From contig NZ_BCTP01000007.1 in the NCBI RefSeq assembly GCF_001571345.1, forward strand, positions 1 to 64,000: a stretch of DNA of 64,000 nt, given 5' to 3'. The first letter of the stretch is position 1. Every line of letters begins with the position of its first letter. Shown here piece by piece: positions 36,376 through 45,492 of this stretch. Under the pieces are notes generated by a model, which had not been told where the DNA came from, did no database searches, and saw nothing but the letters and a program-made list of their open reading frames with translations. Source of the stretch: Komagataeibacter xylinus NBRC 15237. GTDB lineage: Bacteria; Pseudomonadota; Alphaproteobacteria; Acetobacterales; Acetobacteraceae. The translations under genes and the position numbers were made by a program.

Positions 36376-37842
36376 ATGCTGAACGAAACAACCCTCACCA
36401 CCCTTCCCGCTGGCGTGCAGGCGCTGGCCTACAGGCGTGAGGCGGTGGGGCGAGGGATCGTTCATTTTGGCGTGGGTAATTTCTTTCGCGCGCATGAGGC
36501 CTGGTACGTCAACCAGTGCCTCGGCCTGCCGGGGCAGTCGCAATGGGGCATCGTGGGCGTAGGGCTGAACGGTGGCCCGCGCGGGGAGGCCAAGGCGCGG
36601 CAGTTCCAGCAGCAGGACTGCCTGTATTCCCTGACCGAGGTGGCGGCCGATGGCGCGCGCACCATCTCGATGATCGGGGCATTGCGTGAATACCTGCTCG
36701 CCCCAGCCGACCCCGAGGCCGTGCTGGCCCGCCTGGCCTCACCCGAGACCCGCATCGTCAGCATGACGATTACCGAAGGCGGCTACAATATTGAAGAGGA
36801 GACCGGGCTTTTCCGCCTTGATGAGGCCGGTGTGAGCGCGGACCTTGCCCATCCGCGCAACCCGGCCACCGTGTTCGGTTACGTGGTGGAGGGGCTGCGC
36901 CGCAGGCGCGAGGCGGGCACGCCGCCCTTTACCGTGCTTTCATGCGATAACCTGCGCAGCAATGGCCATGTCGCGCATGCGGCCTTTGTGGGCTATGCCC
37001 GCGCGGTTGACCCCGATCTGGCCGACTGGATCGAGGCCAATGTGACCTTTCCATGCTCCATGGTTGACCGCATCACGCCCGGCGTGGATCGGACCACGCG
37101 CCAGGCGCTGAACGAGGCCAGCGGACTGGACGACGACCTGCCCGTGCTGGCGGAGGATTTCAGCCAGTGGGTGCTGGAGGATAATTTCTGCAATGGCCGC
37201 CCCGCGCTGGAAAAGGCAGGCGTGCAGTTTGTGGATGACGTGGCGGGCTATGAGCAGGTGAAGGTGCGCATGCTCAATGCCGGGCACATCCTGCTCGGTG
37301 CCGCGGGGCTTCTGCTGGGCTACCGCTACGCGCATGAAACCGTGGCGGATGCCGACCTCGAGCGCCTGGCCAACGCCTACTGGATGTGTGACGCCATGCC
37401 CCAGATCGATGCGCCCGCTGATTTTGATCTTGATGTCTATCGCAGGCGTCTGCTCAGTCGTTTCTCCAACCAGGCGGTGGCCGATACGCTTTTGCGGATC
37501 TGTAGCGACGGAGCCTCGAAAGTGCGGGTGTTCTGGACCGATACGGTGCGCCGCTCGCTGGAGAGCGGGCATGATCTGGGCCGCATCGCCTTTGGCATTG
37601 CCGCCTATCTGGAAATGCTGCGCGGCCGTGACGAGAAGGGCGAGAGCTACGCCCCGCTCGAACCCACGCTCGATGCCGATGACATGGCGCTGGTCAATGA
37701 GGCCAATCTTGCGGCAGCCCTTGCCCTGCCTGCCTTTGATGGCTGGCGCGACATGGATTCGATCGCGCTCGATGCCGCCGTGGTCAAAACGCGCCATGCC
37801 ATTCGTGAACGCGGCGTGCGGGCGGTGATGCAGGCGCTGTAA
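36376..37842 (+). CDS. Mannitol dehydrogenase-family polyol oxidoreductase
   Basis: A 488-residue long-chain polyol dehydrogenase. The Rossmann entry is IVHFGVGNFFRAHEAWY. The catalytic pattern K-x4-N-x2-H appears as KVRMLNAGHILLG, with SCDNLRSNGHVAHAAF and TPGVDRTT in between. Members are mannitol 2-dehydrogenase, fructuronate reductase and arabinitol dehydrogenase. Mannitol/fructose interconversion is the most likely reaction in an acetic acid bacterium, but specificity is not certain. Its TAA stop lies at the edge of repeat copy 6. Confidence 0.9.
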   Translation: MLNETTLTTLPAGVQALAYRREAVGRGIVHFGVGNFFRAHEAWYVNQCLGLPGQSQWGIVGVGLNGGPRGEAKARQFQQQDCLYSLTEVAADGARTISMIGALREYLLAPADPEAVLARLASPETRIVSMTITEGGYNIEEETGLFRLDEAGVSADLAHPRNPATVFGYVVEGLRRRREAGTPPFTVLSCDNLRSNGHVAHAAFVGYARAVDPDLADWIEANVTFPCSMVDRITPGVDRTTRQALNEASGLDDDLPVLAEDFSQWVLEDNFCNGRPALEKAGVQFVDDVAGYEQVKVRMLNAGHILLGAAGLLLGYRYAHETVADADLERLANAYWMCDAMPQIDAPADFDLDVYRRRLLSRFSNQAVADTLLRICSDGASKVRVFWTDTVRRSLESGHDLGRIAFGIAAYLEMLRGRDEKGESYAPLEPTLDADDMALVNEANLAAALALPAFDGWRDMDSIALDAAVVKTRHAIRERGVRAVMQAL

Positions 37843-37882
37843 AAGGTTTTTGCCGAAGCTTGTTTCAAAAAGCTTCGGCGCC
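37840..37882 (-). repeat. Dispersed palindromic element, copy 6 (truncated)
   Basis: Only one end (TAAAAGGTTTTTGCC) and the GAAGCTTGTTTC/AAAAAGCTTC hairpin remain. It spans the 22-bp gap between convergent stop codons and extends into the 3' end of the GNAT gene. Confidence 0.75.
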
Positions 37883-38425
37883 TGTATTGTTTTGAAATAT
37901 ATCCAGTGCCCGGCGCATGGGGCAGGCATCCGCGCCATAGCTTGTGGTAATGGCGGCGGGCACGTCTGGTATTGGCGCAAATCCCAGATGCGCCCACAGC
38001 GCGCGTGCCCCTTCCGCCGCCATCAGGGCCAGCCATTTCACGCCCTGCAGGCGTGCCTGCGCGTTGAGATGGCGCAGCGCCGCATGGGCATGGCCCTGAC
38101 CGCGCAGGGCGGGATCGATGGCAATATCATGCAGATACCAGCAATCGGGACGGTGCGGCAGGTGGCCAAGATGGGTATCGAGCAGGGGCGGGTGGCTCAT
38201 GCGCCACGGGTGGCTCAGCATGTAGCCGCCGACCTGCCCGTTTTCCCCCAGCAACACCCGGCAGCCCGCAGGGCACAGCCTGCGGCGTTCATCAAGCACG
38301 TCCGCCCGTTCGGGGCAGCCGGGGTGCAGGCGGGCGGCAAGCGCCACCACTGCGGGCAGGTGGCCCGGCTGCATCGGCGCCCATGAAGCCGAAGGTCGCC
38401 CCGATGGAAGGACAGGTTGGCGCAT
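37865..38425 (-). CDS. GNAT-family N-acetyltransferase
   Basis: 186 residues. The acetyl-CoA site is seen in WYLHDIAIDPALRGQGHAHAALRHL (R/Q-x-x-G-x-A), followed by GVKWLALMAAEGARALWAHLGF. The last five codons (A-E-A-F-stop) are supplied by the truncated repeat at 37865-37882. The start at 38425 is the first ATG that fits the domain, but there is no strong ribosome binding site. The substrate is unknown. Confidence 0.8.
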   Translation of the reverse strand: MRQPVLPSGRPSASWAPMQPGHLPAVVALAARLHPGCPERADVLDERRRLCPAGCRVLLGENGQVGGYMLSHPWRMSHPPLLDTHLGHLPHRPDCWYLHDIAIDPALRGQGHAHAALRHLNAQARLQGVKWLALMAAEGARALWAHLGFAPIPDVPAAITTSYGADACPMRRALDIFQNNTGAEAF

Positions 38426-38506
38426 GATGGGAAAAATCCATTCCAGATAAGGATATTTCAGGTAGAAGAGGCCATTATCATAGCGGCTGTCGGGAGTATG
38501 GAAAAC

Positions 38507-38851
38507 ATGACACAGATGCGCCTGACCTTGCGGCTCGACGCGAATGGCACGCCCCTGCTCGGGCATGGCAAGATCCGCCTGCTCGAACAGATTGGCGAGA
38601 CCGGCTCGATCTCTGCTGCGGCGCGGGCCATGGGCATGTCCTACCGGCGGGCCTGGCTGCTGGTCGAGGCGATGAATACCACCTTTGCCCGGCCGCTGGT
38701 CAGCGCGCGACCGGGCGGGGGTGGCGGGGCCGGTCTTTCGGCGGAGGGCGAGGCGGTGCTGCGCCTGTACCGTGAAATCGAGCAGGCCGCGCGCGAGGCC
38801 GTACGAGGCCCCCTTGAAACATTGGCAGGTATGTGTTCATCCACGCCGTGA
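38507..38851 (+). CDS. ModE N-terminal-like winged-helix regulator
   Basis: 114 residues resembling the N-terminal DNA-binding domain of ModE: GKIRLLEQIGETGSISAAARAMGMSYRRAWLLVEAMN, then FARPLVSARPGGGGGAGLSAEGEAVL. It has no molybdate-binding TOBE domains. Such single-domain proteins often regulate molybdenum uptake or other genes without sensing molybdate themselves. GGGAG ten bases before the ATG at 38507 supports that start. It is divergent from the GNAT gene. Confidence 0.88.
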   Translation: MTQMRLTLRLDANGTPLLGHGKIRLLEQIGETGSISAAARAMGMSYRRAWLLVEAMNTTFARPLVSARPGGGGGAGLSAEGEAVLRLYREIEQAAREAVRGPLETLAGMCSSTP

Positions 38852-38969
38852 AAAAGCCATCAGTACTGTTGATCACAGTTTGTGGCATAAGTGTCTTTGC
38901 CCAGTGGTAAAAAATAAAGAATAGTGTGTCAGCACTTCTTAAAAGAAGAACGGACTGGAGTTGAATTAG

Positions 38970-40493
38970 GTGTTACGACGTAATTTCATGAAAGCGGGTA
39001 CGGCCCTGTCCGCCCTGTCGGTCGTGGGGTTTGCCGCGCCACGCGCAGCCAGGGCAACCCAGAGCAGCAATTTTGATTCCAACACGGTTCGCACGCTGGC
39101 TCATCAATTGTCGCAGCAGGCTTACCAGCCGCCTTCCCAGTCATTGCCCACGCCCCTACGCAACCTGAATTTCGATCAGTACAATTCCATGACCTACCGC
39201 CCCGAGCAGGCCTTGTGGCATGGCGAGAACCTCGGTTTCGAGGTCGAGTTCTTTCCCCGTGGCTATCTGTACGCGCCACGGATCGACATGAACGAGGTGG
39301 TTGACGGCCAGAGCCATCCTATTGCCTTCAACCCTGACATGTTTACCTATAACGATCCCGCCCTGCGGGTGAATGATGATATCGGCTTTGCCGGGCTGCG
39401 CCTGCGCGCGCCCATCAATACGCCGGGCGTGATGGAGGAGTTCTGCGTCTTCCTCGGCGCATCCTATTTCCGTGCCGTGGCCAAGGGGCAGACCTATGGC
39501 CTGTCCGCTCGTGGCTTCGCCAATGGCACCGGCGACCCGACGGGCGAGGAATTCGCCCTGTTCCGCGCCTTCTGGCTGGAAAAGCCCAAGGCGGGCGTGG
39601 ATAGCGTGGTGCTGCATGCGCTGCTCGACAGCCCCTCGCTCACCGGCGCGTTCCGCTTTACCATCCGCCCCGGCGAGACCACGGTGTTTGACGTGCAGTC
39701 CTCGCTTTACCCGCGCAAGGCGATTGCCGAATCCGGCATCGCCCCGCTCACCGGCATGTTCTATTTTGATGCCAATGACCGCTCGCGCGTGGATGACTGG
39801 CGCCCCGCCGCCCATGACAGCGAAGGTCTTTCCATGTGGACCGGCAGCGGGCAGCAGTTGTGGCGGCCGCTGCGCAACCCGCGCGACCTGCAGTTCTCCG
39901 CCTTTACCGATGTGCGGCCGCATGGCTTTGGCCTGATGCAGCGCAAGCGCGCCTTTACCGATTTCGAGGACGTGGCGCTGAATTATGAAAAGCGCCCCTC
40001 GCTGTGGATCGAGCCGATCGGGGACTGGGCGGCAGGCGCTGTTGACCTGGTGGAAATCCCCACCCCCAACGAGGTTAATGACAACATCGTCTCGTTCTGG
40101 CGCCCGCAGGAGGCGCTCGCCGCTGGCCGGGAATATGTGTTCACCTACCGCATGTACTGGGGGTGGGATACGCCGTGGCCCACGAAGCTTGCGCGTATCG
40201 CCGCAACCCGCGTGGGGGACGCGACCGATGATTCGCATACGCGCTTCTTCGATCTCGATTTTGTCGGCACGCCCTTCGACAAGCTGCCTGATAACCCGCA
40301 TTTCCACCTGCAATGCCGCACTTCGGCGGGGGAGATCCGCAATGTGGTGGTCGAGCCGGTCGAGCCGATCCACGGCTGGCGCAGCACGTTCGAGTTCGCG
40401 CCCGGCGATGCCAAGGTGGCGGAACTGAACTGTGTGCTGGCCGATGACAATGGCCCCGTATCGGAAGAATGGGTCTATCGATGGACGCCGTAG
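38970..40493 (+). CDS. opgG: Periplasmic glucan biosynthesis protein OpgG/OpgD
   Basis: A 507-residue precursor read from a GTG. The N-terminus LRRNFMKAGTALSALSVVGFAAP looks like a twin-arginine signal. The MdoG domain follows, with YRPEQALWHGENLGFEVEFFPRGYLYAPRI, GASYFRAVAKGQTYGLSARG, FYFDANDRSRVDDWRPAAHDSEG and FWRPQEALAAGREYVFTYRMYWG. OpgG shapes or releases the glucan backbone in the periplasm. The gene overlaps opgH by 25 bp. The Tat-like signal is more typical of E. coli OpgD than OpgG. Confidence 0.93.
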   Translation: MLRRNFMKAGTALSALSVVGFAAPRAARATQSSNFDSNTVRTLAHQLSQQAYQPPSQSLPTPLRNLNFDQYNSMTYRPEQALWHGENLGFEVEFFPRGYLYAPRIDMNEVVDGQSHPIAFNPDMFTYNDPALRVNDDIGFAGLRLRAPINTPGVMEEFCVFLGASYFRAVAKGQTYGLSARGFANGTGDPTGEEFALFRAFWLEKPKAGVDSVVLHALLDSPSLTGAFRFTIRPGETTVFDVQSSLYPRKAIAESGIAPLTGMFYFDANDRSRVDDWRPAAHDSEGLSMWTGSGQQLWRPLRNPRDLQFSAFTDVRPHGFGLMQRKRAFTDFEDVALNYEKRPSLWIEPIGDWAAGAVDLVEIPTPNEVNDNIVSFWRPQEALAAGREYVFTYRMYWGWDTPWPTKLARIAATRVGDATDDSHTRFFDLDFVGTPFDKLPDNPHFHLQCRTSAGEIRNVVVEPVEPIHGWRSTFEFAPGDAKVAELNCVLADDNGPVSEEWVYRWTP

Positions 40494-42655
40494 GGGCGCC
40501 ACCGCGCCCGGCCCAGCCGGTGCCGCCCGCCAGCCTGCTGCCGCAGGGCTGGGCCGCCCTGCCGCCCGATGCCCCGCTCGACATGCCCGTGCGCGCGCTC
40601 GAAGCCGAGCCCGACCGGCATGGCCGCCCCCCGGTGCCCACTACCCAATGGCGGCTGATCGGGTTGCGGCGGCTTGCCGTCATTGGCGGTGCCGTGGCCA
40701 TGACCGGCATGGCCGGTTACGAGATGGACCTTGTGTTCAATGCCGTGCAGCGCTCGGTGGCGGGCATGGTCATGCTGCTGCTGTTCGTCATGCTGTTTTT
40801 ATGGATCGCGCTGGCCTTTACCTCGGCGCTGGCGGGTTTTGCCTCCATGCTGGCGCATGGCGGGCTGGGGCTTGGCATCAAGCGCAGCGGCGCGCTGCCG
40901 CGGGTCACCACCCGCACGGCGCTGCTCATGCCCACCTATAATGAAGATCCGGGCCGCGTCATGGCCGGGCTGCGCGCCACCATCGACAGTCTGGGCGCCA
41001 CGCGCCAGGAGCGCGCGTTTGACGTGTTCATCCTGTCCGACACGACTGACCCCGACATATGGGTGGCGGAGGAGGCCGCCTATATGGCCCTGTGCCGCGC
41101 CACGGGCTGGGGCGGCCGGCTGTTCTACCGCAGGCGCGCGGTCAATACCGACCGCAAGGCCGGTAATATTGGCGAATGGGTGCGCAATTATGGCGCGGCC
41201 TACCAGCAGATGATCACGCTCGATGCCGACAGCGTCATGTCGGGCGACGTGATCGTGCGCCTGACCGCGGCCATGGAAAACAACCCCGGCGTGGCCCTGA
41301 TCCAGTCCCTGCCGGTGATCGTGAACGGGAGCACGCTGTTTGCGCGCATGCAGCAGTTCGCAGGCCGCGTGTATGGCCCGCTGATTGCCCACGGCATTGC
41401 CTGGTGGCATGGCGCGGAGGGCAATTACTGGGGGCATAACGCGGTGATCCGCACGGCAGCCTTTGCCGAGCAGGCGGGCATGCCGCACCTGCCGGGCCGC
41501 AAGCCTTTTGGCGGGGCGATCCTGAGCCATGACTTTGTCGAGGCGGCCCTCATGCGCCGTGGCGGCTGGGCCATTCACATGGTGCCCGCCCTGATGGGCT
41601 CCTATGAGGAAAGCCCGCCCTCGCTGACCGATATCGCCATCCGCGACCGGCGCTGGTGCCAGGGCAACCTGCAGCACGCCAAGGTGCTGCCCGCGCGGGG
41701 GCTGCACTGGGTCAGCCGCATGCACATGCTCATGGGCATCGGCTCCTATGTCACGGCGCCGCTATGGCTGATCTTCCTGCTCGTGGGCATTTTGGTCTCG
41801 TTGCAGAACCGCTTCTACAAGCCGGAATATTTTGGCGATACCAAGCTGCTTTACCCGCACTGGCCGCATGTTGACCCCGTGCAGGCGGAATACATGTTCA
41901 TCGGCACCATGATCGTGCTGCTCGCTCCCAAGATCCTGGCCTACATGCTGCTGCTCATTGATGGCCCGCTGCGCCGGGGCTGCGGCGGCGCAATCATGGC
42001 GGCGGCCTCCATTCTGGTCGAGACGCTGATCGGCGGCCTGATCGCGCCGATTGCCATGATGATCCAGACGGCGGGCGTGCTGTCCATCCTGCTCGGCCGT
42101 GATTCCGGCTGGAATGCGCAGCGGCGTGATGCGGGCGGGTTGCAGATCATGCAGAACGTGCGGCTGTACTGGGTGCATACGGTGCTGGGCATTGTGCTGG
42201 CCGGGGCGGCATGGAGCGTGTCGCTGCCACTGTTTTTGTGGATGCTGCCGGTTACGCTGGGGCTGGTCTGCGCCATTCCGCTTGCCGCCCTGACCGGCAG
42301 TGAAGCGGCAGGCCAGGCCCTGCGCCGCGCGCGCCTGCTGCTCATCCCCGAGGAGACGGACCCGCCGCCGGTGCTGCATGAGGCCGTGGCCTATATGGGC
42401 CAGATGGCGGGCCACCCCATACAGGAGGCCATTGCGGCCCTGCGCGCCCGCGCGGGGCTTTTGCGGGTGCATGAGATCATGCTGCCGGCACCGCGCAGGC
42501 GGGGCGACCCGATCAACCCGGCCCTGCTGGTGGGGCTGCTCAAGCTGCGCGAGGCACCTGACCTGGCCACGGCGGTGCGCGAACTCAACCGGGCGGAAAA
42601 ATCCGCCGTGCTGGGCAGCGCCGAAGGGCTGCACCTGCTGGCGCAACTGCCATGA
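40469..42655 (+). CDS. opgH: Glucan glucosyltransferase OpgH (GT2)
   Basis: A 728-residue inner-membrane glucosyltransferase that polymerises and exports osmoregulated periplasmic glucan from UDP-glucose. Two N-terminal membrane segments precede a GT2 domain with LLMPTYNEDPGRV, ITLDADSVMSGD, LSHDFVEAALMRRGGW and the processive motif RRWCQGNLQH. Five or more C-terminal membrane segments follow (for example LWLIFLLVGILVSL). It may start at 40469 or 40481. It is translationally coupled to opgG, and repeat copy 7 follows its stop. Confidence 0.95.
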   Translation: MGLSMDAVGAPPRPAQPVPPASLLPQGWAALPPDAPLDMPVRALEAEPDRHGRPPVPTTQWRLIGLRRLAVIGGAVAMTGMAGYEMDLVFNAVQRSVAGMVMLLLFVMLFLWIALAFTSALAGFASMLAHGGLGLGIKRSGALPRVTTRTALLMPTYNEDPGRVMAGLRATIDSLGATRQERAFDVFILSDTTDPDIWVAEEAAYMALCRATGWGGRLFYRRRAVNTDRKAGNIGEWVRNYGAAYQQMITLDADSVMSGDVIVRLTAAMENNPGVALIQSLPVIVNGSTLFARMQQFAGRVYGPLIAHGIAWWHGAEGNYWGHNAVIRTAAFAEQAGMPHLPGRKPFGGAILSHDFVEAALMRRGGWAIHMVPALMGSYEESPPSLTDIAIRDRRWCQGNLQHAKVLPARGLHWVSRMHMLMGIGSYVTAPLWLIFLLVGILVSLQNRFYKPEYFGDTKLLYPHWPHVDPVQAEYMFIGTMIVLLAPKILAYMLLLIDGPLRRGCGGAIMAAASILVETLIGGLIAPIAMMIQTAGVLSILLGRDSGWNAQRRDAGGLQIMQNVRLYWVHTVLGIVLAGAAWSVSLPLFLWMLPVTLGLVCAIPLAALTGSEAAGQALRRARLLLIPEETDPPPVLHEAVAYMGQMAGHPIQEAIAALRARAGLLRVHEIMLPAPRRRGDPINPALLVGLLKLREAPDLATAVRELNRAEKSAVLGSAEGLHLLAQLP

Positions 42656-42659
42656 AATG

Positions 42660-42741
42660 ATGAAAGCTTCCGGGTGCCGCCTTTTGTCAGAAAGGCGGCA
42701 TTTTCCTGAAGCTTTTTGGGAAGAGATTCACCAGAAACGTC
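42660..42741 (+). repeat. Dispersed palindromic element, copy 7 (degenerate)
   Basis: GCCGCCTTT/AAAGGCGGC is intact, but the second hairpin (GAAGCTTTTTGGG..GATTC) and the right end have decayed. It lies between opgH and a convergent gene. Confidence 0.75.
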
Positions 42742-42771
42742 TATGGTTTCAGGGGAATGGCTGAAGGCCGG

Positions 42772-43227
42772 TCAGTCCGATGATGTGCCCTGCGGGGCGG
42801 AGACGGCTTCATCGCCTTCATCCGATCCATCAACCGACATGATCGCATCGAGCGAATCACACAGTTTCTTCTGGTTGGCGCTGGCAAGCGATCCGGGCTT
42901 GGCGCACAGCTTGGAGGCGTCGGGCACGCAGGATTCGGTGGCGTCCTCGTAGTCGGATTCCATCACGTCATGCGCCAGTGACAGGTTGGGATTGTGCGCG
43001 CTCTCGCCCGCCTCCTCAATCACCTTTTCCATCTTGTGCAGGTCATCAAGCTTGTCGAGGCATGCCTTGCTGGCCAGGTCGGGCTTGAGGCGCAGTACGT
43101 CCATGGCGCGCTGCACCTTCTGCGTGGCCAGGCTCTGCCCATGCGCCAGCGTGCTCAGGCCCGCAGGGGCAAGCAGCAATGCAACCGGCAGCGCGGCGAG
43201 GCGTAAAGACAGCTTGATGTTCACCAT
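42772..43227 (-). CDS. Secreted hypothetical protein
   Basis: 151 residues with a Sec signal peptide (RLAALPVALLLAPAGLSTLAHG). The mature chain is acidic and helical with three cysteines (SKACLDK, TESCVPD, KLCAKPG plus a fourth in KKLCDSL), which could form disulfides in the periplasm. An acidic low-complexity end follows. No family was recognised. It is transcribed alone and convergent with opgH. Confidence 0.7.
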   Translation of the reverse strand: MVNIKLSLRLAALPVALLLAPAGLSTLAHGQSLATQKVQRAMDVLRLKPDLASKACLDKLDDLHKMEKVIEEAGESAHNPNLSLAHDVMESDYEDATESCVPDASKLCAKPGSLASANQKKLCDSLDAIMSVDGSDEGDEAVSAPQGTSSD

Positions 43228-43952
43228 GACCGTTCCGTTCGTCCTGTCCCGGCAGCATTAAGGTGCAGCGCGGGCGCATCTGCCCCACCGGGGCGCGGTC
43301 CCGACTATGGCAGGAACCCACCCGGTGCGAAAGATGGGGGCAGTGGGCGATGCATGCAGTCCATGCATAAAAATATCATCTGAAAGTTATAGATATAATA
43401 AGAAAGAAATCAGAATCGTGTCAAAAATTTGAAAATTCCCTTACATTCACGAGACTTTTTTAGTATAGATTATCCCCACTGAATATATTTTTCGTGTTTT
43501 GGCGGAGGTCAGAAACTATCCTGTCACTGTGAAATCGTTCGATACTGAAACGATTTTGTATATCTGGCCAATTCATGGTCTTTCCGGCGCTGGGAAATCA
43601 CAGCATCGTGCGCGTTTTTCGGTGCGATTTGTGTGTCTTTTCATCGTATTGTTATGAAAGCCGTGCCGCCTGGCGCGTTTTCCTGCCGGATTGACGACTT
43701 TACGGCTGGTCATTCGCATGAACAGCAGGTCTGCCAGGCATGATGCGCTGGCGTTTTGGCGCTTGTGCCGCCTGCCTGTCCCTCATGGTCGTGACCCGCA
43801 CGGGTGGTTGCACGCCCGACTTGTGAAACTGAGTTCCGCACTGGTGTTTCCGGAAAGCCGGACTGTGCGGACGCAGCCTGCATCGACGCTCCGCAATGAG
43901 GCGGGGCCGCTCGTTTTCGTGTCGGCTGCCTGTGAAAGAGGAGACTCTCCCC
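43228..43952. other. Long, partly AT-rich leader region before the polyol transporter
   Basis: No convincing gene is present in 725 bp. The part 43360-43660 is markedly AT-rich (for example TTTTTTAGTATAGATTAT near 43450), unlike the rest of the window, and likely carries promoters and regulator sites for the transporter. The ribosome binding site AGAGGAG at 43937-43943 belongs to the transporter. Confidence 0.4.
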
Positions 43953-45269
43953 TTGAAACAGACAGACAATCTGTCCGAATCAACGTCCCTGGCCGATCGG
44001 CTTGGCATTCCGGCCCCCCTGTTCTGGGGGTTCGTCGGTCTGCTGTTCTTCATGATCGGTGATGGTGTCGAGGCTGGCTACCTGGCGCCCTATCTTGAGG
44101 GGCAGGGCATTTCATCGCGCGATACGGCGCTTTTGTTCACCATCTATGGCGTGACCGTGTCCCTGTCCTCCTGGGCTTCGGGGCCGCTGTCCGACCTGTG
44201 GGGCCCCAAGCGGGTCATGTGGATCGGCCTTGCCATCTGGGGTGTGTTCGAGGTCCTGTTCCTGACCTTTGGCGTGGCCGTCAACAGCTATCCCATCATG
44301 CTGGCCGCCTACACCATGCGCGGCTTTGGCTACCCGCTGTTCACCTATGGCTTCCTGGTCTGGATTGCAGCCGCCACCCCGCCGCGCCAGCTTGGCTCGG
44401 CTGCTGGCTGGTTCTGGTTCGCGTTCTCGGGTGGGCTGCCCACGCTGGGTTCGCTGTTCGCCAGCTTCTCCATTCCGCTGATTGGCGAGATGGCGACGTT
44501 CTGGTCCTCGCTGGGTCTGGTCATGTTCGGTGGCCTGCTGGCCCTGCTCATGACGCGTGAGCCCATCGGCTCGCGCCGCCTGGCCCCCGTGGGTACCAAG
44601 CCGGGCACGATCTTCTTCAGTTCGATCAGCATCCTGTGGCGTGAGCCCAAGACGTTTGTCGCCATGATCGTGCGCACCATCAACACGTCGTCGGAATATG
44701 CGTTCCTGGTGATCATGCCAGCGTTCTTCACCAAGGTCATCGGCTTCTCGCTGTCGCAGTGGCTGCAGCTCCTGTCGATCATCTTCCTGTCGAACATCCT
44801 GGTGAACCTTGTGTCCGGTATCACGGCGGACCGTCTGGGCCACCGCACCGTTGTCGCCCTGTTCGGCTGCGTTGGCGCTGCAATCACGGTGCCGCTGTTC
44901 TACTACGTGCCGCAGATGTTCCCCGGCAACTTCGCCATCGCCGCCGCGATGGGCGCGCTGTATGGCGCAACCATCGCAGCCTTCGTGCCGCTGTCCGGCC
45001 TGGTGCCGCAGATCTGCCCGAAGGAAAAGGCCGCCGCCCTGTCCGCCCTGGGTCTGGGTGCGGGTGCAAGCACCTGGGTTGGCCCGGCCATCGTGACGTG
45101 GTTCGAAAGCTGGCACGGCATTGAGGGGATTATCTGGATCTTCTGTGGCCTGTATGTGGCCTCGGCCGCGCTGACGCTGGTGCTGACGGTCTCGCCCGAA
45201 GCGCGTCGCCATATCGATGAAGCCGCAGCACGCGGTGACGTGGCGGAAGAAGTGACCCTGGGTCACTGA
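43953..45269 (+). CDS. MFS polyol transporter (RbtT/DalT-like)
   Basis: A 438-residue major facilitator protein with twelve predicted membrane segments. After the second helix it has GPLSDLWGPKRVMWIGLA, the family A-motif, and MRGFGYPLFTYGFLVWI. The long middle loop (EPIGSRRLAPVGTKPGTIFF) and GASTWVGPAIVTWFESWHG resemble ribitol/arabitol transporters. The likely role is polyol uptake by proton symport. A TTG at 43953 with AGAGGAG upstream is preferred over an ATG 57 bp earlier. Substrate identity is inferred. Confidence 0.85.
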   Translation: MKQTDNLSESTSLADRLGIPAPLFWGFVGLLFFMIGDGVEAGYLAPYLEGQGISSRDTALLFTIYGVTVSLSSWASGPLSDLWGPKRVMWIGLAIWGVFEVLFLTFGVAVNSYPIMLAAYTMRGFGYPLFTYGFLVWIAAATPPRQLGSAAGWFWFAFSGGLPTLGSLFASFSIPLIGEMATFWSSLGLVMFGGLLALLMTREPIGSRRLAPVGTKPGTIFFSSISILWREPKTFVAMIVRTINTSSEYAFLVIMPAFFTKVIGFSLSQWLQLLSIIFLSNILVNLVSGITADRLGHRTVVALFGCVGAAITVPLFYYVPQMFPGNFAIAAAMGALYGATIAAFVPLSGLVPQICPKEKAAALSALGLGAGASTWVGPAIVTWFESWHGIEGIIWIFCGLYVASAALTLVLTVSPEARRHIDEAAARGDVAEEVTLGH

Positions 45270-45320
45270 CCCTTCCACTTTTCCTGCCCCACAGGCTCCT
45301 TCAGGGACCTGTGGATGAAG

Positions 45321-45356
45321 CGGGCCTGCCCCTATAAAGGGCAGGCCCGTTTTTTA
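45321..45356 (+). terminator. Rho-independent terminator of the MFS gene
   Basis: The strong stem CGGGCCTGCCC/GGGCAGGCCCG has a short CTATAAA loop and six T. Confidence 0.95.
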
Positions 45357-45371
45357 TGGCATGTCGTAAAA

Positions 45372-45458
45372 ATCAAAAGTTTTTGGTGAAGCTTTTTTCA
45401 AAAAGCTTCCGAAGAACGTCGCCTTTTTGCAAACAGGCGGCGCCCAAAAACTTTTGAT
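45372..45458 (-). repeat. Dispersed palindromic element, copy 8
   Basis: The cleanest ends of the family: ATCAAAAGTTTTTGG and its exact reverse complement. They enclose GAAGCTTTTTT/AAAAAGCTTC and GTCGCCTTTTT/AGGCGGC. It lies between convergent genes that already have their own terminators on both sides. Confidence 0.9.
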
Positions 45459-45492
45459 TTCTGGAGCCCCAGGGCCCCGGTGTCATGACATA

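Noticed and set aside
43691-44062. A 123-codon open frame before the MFS transporter
   Set aside because: It overlaps the transporter in another frame and lacks domain similarity or a good start site.
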